From NCBI GenBank assembly GCA_937867335.1, contig CALMKX010000208.1:1-33829 (forward strand): a stretch of DNA of 33,829 nucleotides, in the 5' to 3' direction. Source of the stretch: an uncultured Acidobacteriota bacterium. Its GTDB lineage: Bacteria > Acidobacteriota > Thermoanaerobaculia > Multivoradales > SZUA-115. The position numbers and the translations under genes are program-made. Each line of letters opens with the position of its first letter. Position 1 is the stretch's first letter. Shown in pieces: positions 10,501 to 17,200 of the stretch. The notes below the pieces were generated by a model. It was given only the letters and a program-made list of their open reading frames with translations. It was not told the origin of the DNA and searched no databases.

Positions 10501-13076
10501 CCGGTGGGCGTGAAGGTGATCGACAGGCGATCTCCCGAGAGGGCCACCGAGCCCGGCACGTTGGCGCCGGCGCGAGTCACGGCGACGACACCGGCGACCA
10601 CCGAACTCGCCTGCAGCGGCTCGGTGAAGCGCACCACGATGACGCTGTTGGTGGCCACGTTGGTGGCGCCGTCGGCCGGGGTGATCTGCGCCACCGCCGG
10701 CGGGGCGATGTCGGCGTTGTGGGGGTCGGTGCCCAGCTGGGATTCCTGCAGGTTGGTGAGGCCGTCGCCGTCCGGGTCGAGCCCGGCATCCGTCGGGTCG
10801 GTGGGGTTCAGGCCGAAACGGCTCTCGTAGCCGTCCGGCATGCCGTCGCGGTCGGTATCGGCGCGCAGGGGGTCGGTGATGAAGCCGTCGGTGCCGGCGA
10901 TCACCTCTTCGCCGTCGCGCAGGCCGTCGCCGTCGGTGTCGGGGTTGGTGGCGTCGGTGTTCTCGAGCACCTCTTCGCCGTTGGGCAGACCGTCGGCGTC
11001 GCTGTCCTCGCTACCGTCGGCGATGCCGTTGCGGTTGGTGTCGGTAGCCAGCGGCGAGAGGCCGAGGCGCACTTCGAGGCCGTCCGGCAGGCCGTCGTTG
11101 TCGCTGTCCGGATCGAGCAGGTTGATCAGCCCGTCGCCGTCGAAGTCGCTGGTGGGCGAGGGCTCGCTGCCATCGAGCAGGCCGTCGTTGTCGGTGTCGG
11201 CCAAGAGCGGGTTCGAGCCCAGAGCGAGCTCCTGGGGATCGAGTAGGCCGTCCGAGTCGGTGTCGTTCGAGAAGATCGAGGTGCCGAGCTGGAACTCGCG
11301 CAGGTTGGTGAGGCCGTCGAAATCGAAGTCCGCCGCGCCGTCGGCGCCGTTGGCCGGGTCGAGCGCGGCGCCGCCGGGCCGCGAGATCACCTGGATCTCG
11401 GAAAGGCCCGGGGTGTTGCTCTCATCGGCCGTGGCGGTGAAGCGCACCCGGCGGACGTTGTCGAGGTCCACGGGCACGGCGATGTCGCGCGAGGGCGCCG
11501 GCAGCAGCAGCTCCCCGGAGTTGAAGATCTCCGCTCCGCTGTCGTCGAAAGCCTGGAAGATGCCGGCGAAGAAGTCGAAGCCATCGGCGTTCTGGCGGTT
11601 GCCGAGCAGTCGGATCTGCGCCACGCTCTGGGCCGAGGGCAGCACCACTTCGATAAAGGGCGAAGTACGGCGGTTGGCGGCGTCGCCCACGGCCGTGAAC
11701 CACGAGGTCTGCGGGTCGCCGTCCACGGCGCGGGAAGCCGGGAAGCTGGGCGAGGAACTCGAGACGTTCACCACCACTCCCGGAATGCGGGCGAAGTTCG
11801 AGCCGCCGGGGTTCACCCGGTTGGCGTTCTCGAAGTCGTCCGGCAGGCCATCGCCGTCGGAATCCGTAGTCAGGGAAACCGCCAGCTGGAGGCTCGCCAC
11901 CACGCCTTCGTGGTTGGCGGTCACCAGGAACGTGCCGCTGGAGCGCGCGGAAACCAGGCCATCCGAGTCGACCGAGGCGATCGCCGGGTTCGAGGTGGTG
12001 TAGAAGGTGCCGCTCGCGCTCGGCGTGACGTCGGTCTGCGTGCTGTCCACCAGGATGCCGGTGGTCGTCAGCTGCGCCGTGGGCGTCGCCGGGTTGAGCA
12101 CGGCGGTGGGCGAGCTGAGGCGCAGGGTCACCGGCAGCTGGTCGTCCTCGCCGAAGATGATCGGGCCGATGTCCGTGGTGCTGTTGACCTGGCCGAGCAC
12201 GAAGCCGGACCGGGCCTGTTCCACCCGGCCGTCGCGGTTGCAGACGATGCGAACCCGGAAGGCTCCCATGGGCACCGGCACGTTGCCCAGGGTGAAAGTA
12301 CCGTTCGCGGCCACCTGCACGCGCCGGTTGAGGATGGTGGCGATGCAGTTCTCGTCCAGACGCGGGCCGGGGTCGAAATCCGGCACCAAGGGGTTGAGGC
12401 CGCGGGCGATCTCCTGGCCGTCGGCCAGGGTGTCGCCGTCGGTGTCCGCCTTGAGCGGGTTGGTGCCCAGCGCGAACTCCTGGGCGTTGGTCAAGGCGTC
12501 GCCGTCGGTGTCCACGAACTGGTCGCCCGGGGTGTTCGGGTCGAAGCCGTAGGTGGTCTCGTAGCTGTCCGGCAGGCCGTCGCCGTCGCGGTCGGCGGGC
12601 GTGCCCACCACCAGGTCGAGCCGGCCGAGGTGGTAGTCGGTCGAGGTGGTGCTCTGTGCGGGATCGCCGTAGAAGACCACGACGGTCACGTGTCCCGGCC
12701 CCGTACCGGTGACCAGGCCTGTGGGCGAAACGGTCAGGATCGTCGAGTTAGAGCTCTCGTAGACCGTGAACGGATCCGCCGTGACGTTGCGCGGCCCGGA
12801 TCCCACGTCGGGCGCGATCACCGTGAGCTGCAGGCTCTGCCCCACCTGCAGCCGCGGCTGGGGTGAAGTCACCACCAGATCCTCGGCTGCCGGAGTGGGG
12901 TCCGGCGGTGGCTCCGGCTCCTGGGCCGCAGCAGCAAGACCGCCCAGCATCCACAGTCCGAGCAACCACAAACCTCGCCGCTTTCCGCTCATAGTCATCC
13001 CGCCTTCGAGCCTGCAATCTCGACTCACCCGCTGTTTACCCGTCGCTTGCGCTGCCCGCGCGGAGCCGCTCTTCAT
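3525..13076 (-). CDS. Giant secreted multidomain protein with 22 SbsA/Big_5-like Ig domains, thrombospondin type 3 repeats and a discoidin-like domain
   Basis: A 3183-residue exported protein, probably a surface or matrix adhesin. Order: signal peptide (hydrophobic core about 35-50, then AAAAQEPEPPPDPTP), Big_2-like Ig (64-158), thrombospondin type 3 calcium-binding repeats (160-238), a beta-rich segment (240-318), a second Big_2-like Ig (318-403), an F5/8C-like domain (about 430-566, with FPASRAVDGDPQTSWF), more DxDxDGxxD repeats (580-785), then 22 Ig-like domains of about 109 residues to the last residue. Each Ig has a P-x-G-A-x-V start, an F-S/N-E-P turn and a D-L-A-G-N motif near its end. 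No LPXTG, PEP-CTERM, T9SS-type or membrane anchor is visible. The ATG at 13076 overlaps the upstream stop as ATGA and has AAGGGGA before it. An ATG at 12998 or 12992 would give a tighter signal peptide. Last gene of a three-gene operon. Export is well supported; adhesion is inferred. Confidence 0.9.
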   Translation of the reverse strand: MKSGSARAAQATGKQRVSRDCRLEGGMTMSGKRRGLWLLGLWMLGGLAAAAQEPEPPPDPTPAAEDLVVTSPQPRLQVGQSLQLTVIAPDVGSGPRNVTADPFTVYESSNSTILTVSPTGLVTGTGPGHVTVVVFYGDPAQSTTSTDYHLGRLDLVVGTPADRDGDGLPDSYETTYGFDPNTPGDQFVDTDGDALTNAQEFALGTNPLKADTDGDTLADGQEIARGLNPLVPDFDPGPRLDENCIATILNRRVQVAANGTFTLGNVPVPMGAFRVRIVCNRDGRVEQARSGFVLGQVNSTTDIGPIIFGEDDQLPVTLRLSSPTAVLNPATPTAQLTTTGILVDSTQTDVTPSASGTFYTTSNPAIASVDSDGLVSARSSGTFLVTANHEGVVASLQLAVSLTTDSDGDGLPDDFENANRVNPGGSNFARIPGVVVNVSSSSPSFPASRAVDGDPQTSWFTAVGDAANRRTSPFIEVVLPSAQSVAQIRLLGNRQNADGFDFFAGIFQAFDDSGAEIFNSGELLLPAPSRDIAVPVDLDNVRRVRFTATADESNTPGLSEIQVISRPGGAALDPANGADGAADFDFDGLTNLREFQLGTSIFSNDTDSDGLLDPQELALGSNPLLADTDNDGLLDGSEPSPTSDFDGDGLINLLDPDSDNDGLPDGLEVRLGLSPLATDTNRNGIADGSEDSDADGLPNGEEVLENTDATNPDTDGDGLRDGEEVIAGTDGFITDPLRADTDRDGMPDGYESRFGLNPTDPTDAGLDPDGDGLTNLQESQLGTDPHNADIAPPAVAQITPADGATNVATNSVIVVRFTEPLQASSVVAGVVAVTRAGANVPGSVALSGDRLSITFTPTGGNFEGTSLHNVQVANVRDAAGNLLPAPFLSSFTTGVLVDTVRPTVVTTSPVSGQTGVPVNSPFTVQFSERMDPATLIPANWTVRENVNFTNLAGMIQVDPDGRRASFVPNQPLPVGRSHSVFLSTTGIKDLAGNPLTGTSGFSFTTAFFPDNARPLVVATSPTEGASNVAVNALVYVQLSEPVEPISVARGIRLFAGGNLVVGSYALSDGNRRVTFTSAAALPSSSALSLVISTELTDLAGNPVDNPRTVNFTTTNVGDLTRPSVSVVQPANGATGVATDAVIQISFSEPVAALTVSLSSFQLSHNATGALIPGSVTVAPDARSARFVPAGELEASTVYRLQASSEITDVAGQQLNFFASTFTTAAGTDTVAPTVETLAPGNGALNVPVNARVAVRVSEPIDPLSVGSGAIVLTQGGNAVAGAVALSSDRMGLTFTPTAALATATVYQVTVGNFTDRSGNLVVPAFSSFTTSASAGADTTRPAVSAISPANNATNVDTSSTIVWTFNEPIDPGTVGLASMPVTIDNFSGQVPGSYAVLGNQVSFTPLSALPANVRVRPNVNFDQVRDLAGNGSNSFSSSFVTGAGADTTAPQIQLVTPSDGATDVGPNAQVVLTFSEPLDPNTVGGGSFDLFVNGDRLNTSVSRSADNRTVILTTTLPAASTVTVVATNDVKDLSGNTLADFSSTFTTASSFDNGRPSVVSQRPANGASGVPANTSLVLYVNEALDEATLPGALFVARDGVLVSGTVAVTGSGRAIEFVPDAPFPASALVQIFLTPDARDLAGNSVNNYEASFRVAGTTTGVRPSVVRTSPANSVTGVPNNAVVELEWSEPLNAATVNGTTVTLRQNAGAGPVVPSTVSLVRGGRVVRIVPQAALLDGQQYFVQVTTGLLDLDGQGLSSTQNFIFFRSGPAPDATAPAADTLSPPDGEINVGLNGRVRVRFSEAVNPLTISGNSIAISSGGPAVVPSTITFANGDREVLIVPHAPLAASTLYRVHVEGVEDLAGNPVAVREVSFTTGSGPDTVAPQVVRNNPVSSQVDVPVNSTVTLDLSEPIDAISVTASTFQVRENTNFTNLTGSYTVSTDGRRLDFVPAAPLPAGRSHSVFFSSQGIEDYAGNRLTGSNFSFTASFTPDTTPPSVVEIGPRDGSTVVPTNGRVLVRFNEPIAATSFDAVQLRRGATPVAVRRLLSDGNRLLTLVPTSLLAANTAYEVLVGAVRDLAGNSLPAPVSTTFNTETGADLVRPSVVSVDPVNGATGVGTANSIFVQFSERIHANSVTSSSFQVTLNATGALLSGTLTVPGDGRSVRWTPVVPLPASTLLRVQVSSEVLDLAGQQLNFFASTFTTGVGVDNSVPLILSVSPPDGASNTPVNTRVVVRLSEPAGLSSVGPSSIQVRNGASPVAGTVTLSSDRQTLFWTPAGSLPTSTLLNVDIGGFTDRAGNPVTGASSSFTTGAAATPDTTRPSVASIVPANNATGVAVGTTIVWTFNEPIDPTSVDVSTLPVTVDGFSGQVAGSFSVAGAVVTFTPNAPLPGNVRVRPNANFDQVKDLAGNGTNSFSSSFVTQAVADTTPPTVLLVTPANGGTDAGPNTVVVLTFSEPLDASTVSGSTFALLVDGDPLSTSVSRSADNQTVTLTAALPPAATVTVVATNDVKDLSGNRLADFQSQFQTAPSFDSGRPSVVSQRPGNGATGVPRSTSVVLYTSEAMDAASIAPALVISVNGVPVAGSVALTGNGRAIEFTPAAPLAYSSLVEIFLSPSARDIAGNAVNSYQASMRIEANPAATAPSVVRTHPTNSAADAPALPVVELEWSEPLDPATVNGTTVTLRLNSGSGPVVASTISLVRGGKVVRIVPTAALTAGQQYFVQVTTGLKDLDGQGLASTQNFIFFRPVATADTVAPTVLAISPPEGEAGVGINARVRVRFDEAVNPLTVTGQSVLLSTGGNPALPCTISFSNGDRDVLIVPHAPLAESTLYTIRVEGVEDRAGNPVGVASASFTTGTEPDTVAPQVTRTNPFSSATNVPVNSIIRLESNEPIDPITVSSSSFQVRENTGFTNLTGTYSVVGSGRRLEFVPSVPLPVSRSHSVFFSSQGIEDLAGNRLTGSNFSFTTSATADATPPVLLDFTPRDGWSTVATNARIYLRFDEPLASLSIDAVTLSGPSGNVAVKRLLSDANRFLVLVPLRPLAPNATYTLSVGAVEDLAGNAFAVSVSASFTTELGADLVRPSVASVVPPSNSTGVSRTVPVVFTFNERIATATLTSASFLVFVNNTGVAAAGTITFSADGLSATFTPSTPLAASTLYRARATSEVLDLAGQQLNFFDSLFTTGP
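4503..7439 (-). repeat. Ig super-repeat copy 2 (domains A' to I')
   Basis: Second full copy, 979 codons. The same nine domain types recur in the same order: RENTNFTNL, AGQQLNFFASTFTT, VRVRPNANFDQVKDLAGNG, SVSRSADNQTV, RPSVVSQRP, QQYFVQVTTGL and VLIVPHAPLA. Corresponding motifs sit 2937-2946 bp from copy 1. Confidence 0.85.
7440..10385 (-). repeat. Ig super-repeat copy 1 (domains A to I)
   Basis: First full copy of a nine-domain block, 982 codons long. Marker motifs are RENVNFTNL with GRSHSVF in domain A, AGQQLNFFASTFTT in C, VRVRPNVNFDQVRDLAGNG in E, SVSRSADNRTV in F, RPSVVSQRP in G, QQYFVQVTTGL in H and VLIVPHAPLA in I. One further Ig domain (about 10386-10709) precedes this copy and does not fit the series clearly. 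Confidence 0.85.
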
Positions 13077-14296
13077 GGCGTCCCCTTGGCTGCAGCCGGC
13101 TTAGCCTCGACACAGAGGAATTTGCTTACTCGGATCTTCTGCAGAAAGCCACCCGGGCCGTTTTCGACGAAGTGCGCGCCCGCCACGTAGACGCTGCGGT
13201 CACGGACCGCCACCACGTATTCCTGGCCGAGATTGGGGTCGTCCTCCTGCCACTTCTCCCACACCTTCTCGCCCGTGGGCTCGAAGGCCGCCAGGTAGCG
13301 GCGGCTTTCCTTGGCACCCGCCACCAGCAGCCGGCCATCCGGCAGAGCGGCCACCCGGTAGCGCGAGAAGCCTCGACCGGAAGTGGTGACCGGCTTCTCC
13401 CACAGCAGGTGGAGGTCCGCATCGAAGAGCTCGAGGTGGATGTCCTGCGCCTCGGTCCCCGACTGGTCGAAGACCATTGCGATGCGGCCGTCCTTGAGCT
13501 CGGCGAGGGCGCCGAATCGCCCCGGCAGGGCCACTTGGCGAAGCTGGGCGCCGTCCGGCCCGAGGCGCCGCAGCAACACCTGGGACGGGCCGCGCAGCAG
13601 CAGATCGTAGCTGCCGGCGTTGGCCAGCAGCACCAACCGCCCCTCCGGCTGCTCGAGGGCGTCGAAGTAGCGCGCGGTGGGCCCCAGGTTGTCGACGAAT
13701 CGGCGCTGGATCTCGCCATCCGGCGAGAGGATCAAGGCCATCGCGGCTTCGCCCCTCTGGCCCAAGCCCAGCAGGCGGTTGCCGGAGAGGGGCAGCAGCC
13801 GCAGGAACAGGCTCGGCGAATCCACCGCCAGCTGGCGGGCCAGTCGGCGCTCGCCGGCGGGCCCCACTTCGACCAGCGCGGCTGCTCCGGCGTTCGCTTC
13901 GGCGGCGCCGAAGAGCCGCTCGCCACCGAGCACCGCGACATCGTCGAGCGCCGAGAGCATGCCTTGCTCGAGCACCGTCGCCTTGGAGGAATCCAGGCGG
14001 TTGAGTGTCGCCACGGTGTCCGCCTCGCCCGCCTCGCTGAGCCGGAAGAAGCCGATGCTGAAGTCCTCCGGAGAAGCCGCTTCCGGAGGGCGCAGCCAAC
14101 CGCCGAGAACGAGGCCGCGGCTCCCCCAGAGCGCCATCCCGGCCAGGCGAACGTCCACTCCCGGAACGCCCACGATGCGCTCCCACTCGGGGGTCAGCTC
14201 GCAGGCCTGCGAGGCTCCAGCGGCGAGCAGCCAGGCGCTGCCGACCAGCACGGCCAGTCGGCGGCTCCTGGCGGAGAGAAGGGCGGCCAGGCTCAT
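13073..14296 (-). CDS. Exported beta-propeller-like protein, function unknown
   Basis: A 407-residue protein starting MSLAALLSARSRRLAVL. The signal peptide has its core at about 13-27 and a likely cleavage after ASQA (residues 28-31), just before Cys32. The lipobox fit is poor, so signal peptidase I is more likely than lipoprotein processing. The mature part shows repeating short beta units with PDG/GPDG/DG turns (for example LSPDGEIQRRF, ALPDGRLLVAG, FEPTGEKVWEKW), the pattern of PQQ-like or Delta-60-type propellers. No catalytic residues are recognisable. The frame extends upstream, but the true ATG (14296-14294) overlaps the previous stop by 4 bp (ATGA). Its own stop overlaps the next ATG the same way. 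It is therefore the middle gene of a tightly coupled operon of secreted proteins. A role as a partner of the two large proteins is inferred from position only. Confidence 0.85.
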   Translation of the reverse strand: MSLAALLSARSRRLAVLVGSAWLLAAGASQACELTPEWERIVGVPGVDVRLAGMALWGSRGLVLGGWLRPPEAASPEDFSIGFFRLSEAGEADTVATLNRLDSSKATVLEQGMLSALDDVAVLGGERLFGAAEANAGAAALVEVGPAGERRLARQLAVDSPSLFLRLLPLSGNRLLGLGQRGEAAMALILSPDGEIQRRFVDNLGPTARYFDALEQPEGRLVLLANAGSYDLLLRGPSQVLLRRLGPDGAQLRQVALPGRFGALAELKDGRIAMVFDQSGTEAQDIHLELFDADLHLLWEKPVTTSGRGFSRYRVAALPDGRLLVAGAKESRRYLAAFEPTGEKVWEKWQEDDPNLGQEYVVAVRDRSVYVAGAHFVENGPGGFLQKIRVSKFLCVEAKPAAAKGTP

Positions 14297-17200
14297 GGGC
14301 AGCACTGGCAGACGTCGTTGTACTGGCGGCTCAGGAAGGCGTAGTCGCCGCCCAGCCGCAAGCCGATGTAATAGATGTCCGCGAAGTCGAAGCAGACCTT
14401 GCGGACCAAGAAGTTCTCCTGCGAGGCCGCACAAGTGGCGCGCATGTCTCGCCACATGCCCACGTCGCAACGGGCCTTGGCCACGATCAAGTCGAGCGGG
14501 CCGCCGCCGTAGCAGGTCTGGTAGCACGTGTCGTGAGTGTCGCAGGCGTGCGAGTTCGGGCAGGAGCCCGAGAAGCCGTTGCACACCGCGAACTGGGTGT
14601 CTCGACCGCCGGCCGGGTTGTCCTTGTCGAATCCCGGGGAGATCGGCAACGAGCAGCCGTCGTACTGCCGCACCCAGGTGGGGCACATGATGCGGTCGGT
14701 GCAGTCCAGGAGGTCACCGAAGGCGATCGGCTTCTTCACTACTACCTCGCCGTCGGCACAGCACTGGGTGCGCTTCATGTAGATCTTGTCGCCGTCGCAG
14801 CAACCCTGGGTGGCCGGGTCGATCGGCACGCCGTTGCAGCAGCTACCGTTGGTGAGCGGCCGGTAGAAGCAAGTGCAGTTCGGTTGGCCGGAGCAGCGAT
14901 CCTCGGTGCACTCGTTGCCGTCGTCGCACTGGCAGGTGCAGGTCGGCGGCGGGGGTGGCGGGCCGCCACCGCCCCAGCCGGCGCGGGTGATGCCGAAGCC
15001 GGGGTCGGAGGTGATGCGCGAGCCATCCTCGGCCACCGTGCCCTTGCCGATGTTGACGAACATGTTCAGCTCGTGGTCGAACTGGAAGATGTCGATCATC
15101 CGTCCCGGCGGCAGGCCATTGTTGGGCAGGCTGATCCGCGCCGGCGGGTTGAACACCACCCCATGCGGCTGCACCGTCCAGGCCGGCGGCATGAACACGG
15201 CACCGAAGGGCGGCGGCATGGGCACCTTGTCGAGATGCACCTGGCTGATGGTCACCCGGCAACTGTGACTGCCATCCGGGCAGGTCACCGAGTTGGCGAA
15301 CACCGTCAGCGCCAGGCCTTCGACGCCATTCATGGTCAGGGTGACGTCCTGCGCTCCGCCCACCAATTGCGAGTTCGAGGTGTCGAGGGCCGGGATCAGG
15401 ATCGGCTGGCCGAGCTGGTTGAGCTGGCCGGCGATGGTCACGGTCTCGAAGGCGAGCGGCGGAAAGGTCTCCGGCCGCGGCGAGGCGCTGGGATCGATGT
15501 GCAGGTGGATGGCTCCCACCGGCACGCCGGTCAGGAGGAACTGGCCCGCGGTGTCGGTGGTGGCCGAGGTGGTCACCCCGCCGGCGCTCGCTTCCACCGT
15601 GGCGCCGGGAATCGGCGTCAAGCTGTTGTCGAGCACCACGCCGGCGAAGCGGGTGTCGGCCGGGTTGCCGGCGGTCAGGCCCGAGGCCGTGTAGGTGGCC
15701 AGCAGGCCGGTGTTGCCGGCGAAGTTCGCCGAGACCACGTTGTTGGCCACTCCGGGCTCGCGGCCCAGGGTGAGCACCGCGCGCGCCAGGCCGTCCGGGC
15801 CGGTGGTACGAGCCACCGACGGGCCGCCCTCGAGTGTGCCTCCGCCCTTCTCCACCGTGAAGGTCACCGTCACGCCCTCGATCGGGTTGCCGCCGTGATC
15901 GATCACCAGAGCCTCGAGCGGAGTGGTGAGCGGAGCCCCTACCACGCCGCGCTGGTTGTCGCCCATGGTCATCAGGATCCGCTCGGCCGGCCGCGGCAGG
16001 CCGGTAGCACAGAACTCCACCTCACCGGCGGCTCCCACCACCGACGCGATCACCCGGTTGGTGCCCACGCCGGCGGTATCGCCCAGGGTCCAGATCACCG
16101 AAGCCTGGCCGGCACCGTTGGTGGGCGCTTGCAGCTCCCGCACCGGAGAGTCCCCGGCGCCGTGGCGCAGGAGGCCGTTGTTGCGCGTCACCTCGAAGCG
16201 CACCAACCGGCCGGCCACCGGGTTGCCGAGATCGTCCACCACGGTCGCCACCAACGGCTGGGGCACGTCGTTGTCCACCACGCCGAATTGCCCGTTGCCC
16301 GAGCCGAGGGTGATCCTCGCGCCCACCGGCGGCTGGTAGAACACCTGGATCGAATGCCGCCCGACGTTGCCCGCCCGGTCCGTGGCCACCGCCTCGAGGG
16401 TGTTCGGGCCGCGCACCAGGGGCAGGCTTTCGAGCAGGAAGGCTCCCCCACCCACACCTGCCGCCACGCCGTTGACGGTCACCGTGGCTTCCGCGCCGCC
16501 CGGCACGATGTCGTTGACCAGGCCGGTCACCGCCACCGTGTTGTTCACCGAGACGAAGCCTTGGCGCGGGGAATCGATGCGCACGATGGGCGCGAAGATG
16601 TCCCGCGTGACCTGGATGGAGGCGGTGCCGGTCCGGCCGCTCGCCTTGGTGGCCAGGGCCACCACCATGTTGATGCCCTCGCGCAGAGGCACGGTGGCGG
16701 TGAAGCTGCCGGCGGCGATCGGTGCCGGCACGCCGTTGATCACCACGCTCGCCACTCCTGCGCTGGCAGTACCGGAAACCGCCACCGAATCACCTGTGGT
16801 CACCGAGCCGTCCGTCGGGCTGGTGATGGCAACGCCCAGCCCAGCGGTGTCCACTACGAAGCTCGCGGCGGCCGAAGCCGGGTTACCGGCGAGGTCGGCC
16901 ACGGTGGCTCCGAGCGCCACGGTGCCGTCGGCCAGATCCTGCCCGAGAGTGCAACGGGCGGCGTCCGGGCCATCGGTCTGGCAGCTGGCGGCAAGCGGAT
17001 TGCCGTTGGCAGTGAGCGCCAGCGAAGCGAAATCGATGGCGGTGTCGTCCGAGAGAGTCACCCGCACCTCGGGCCGGGCCTCGAGCACGAAGCTGCCGGA
17101 AGCGGGGGCGGTGATGCTGATCCGGGGCGGCGTGGTGTCTCCGCCGGTCGCCTGGTTGACGGTGATCGAAGCCGAGCTCACGTTGCCGGCCACGTCCGTG

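Noticed and set aside
14297-14686. N-terminal extension of the propeller-like protein frame
   Set aside because: It overlaps the PLA2-like domain of the preceding gene in another frame and lacks protein-like features. The ATG at 14296 begins a clear signal peptide.
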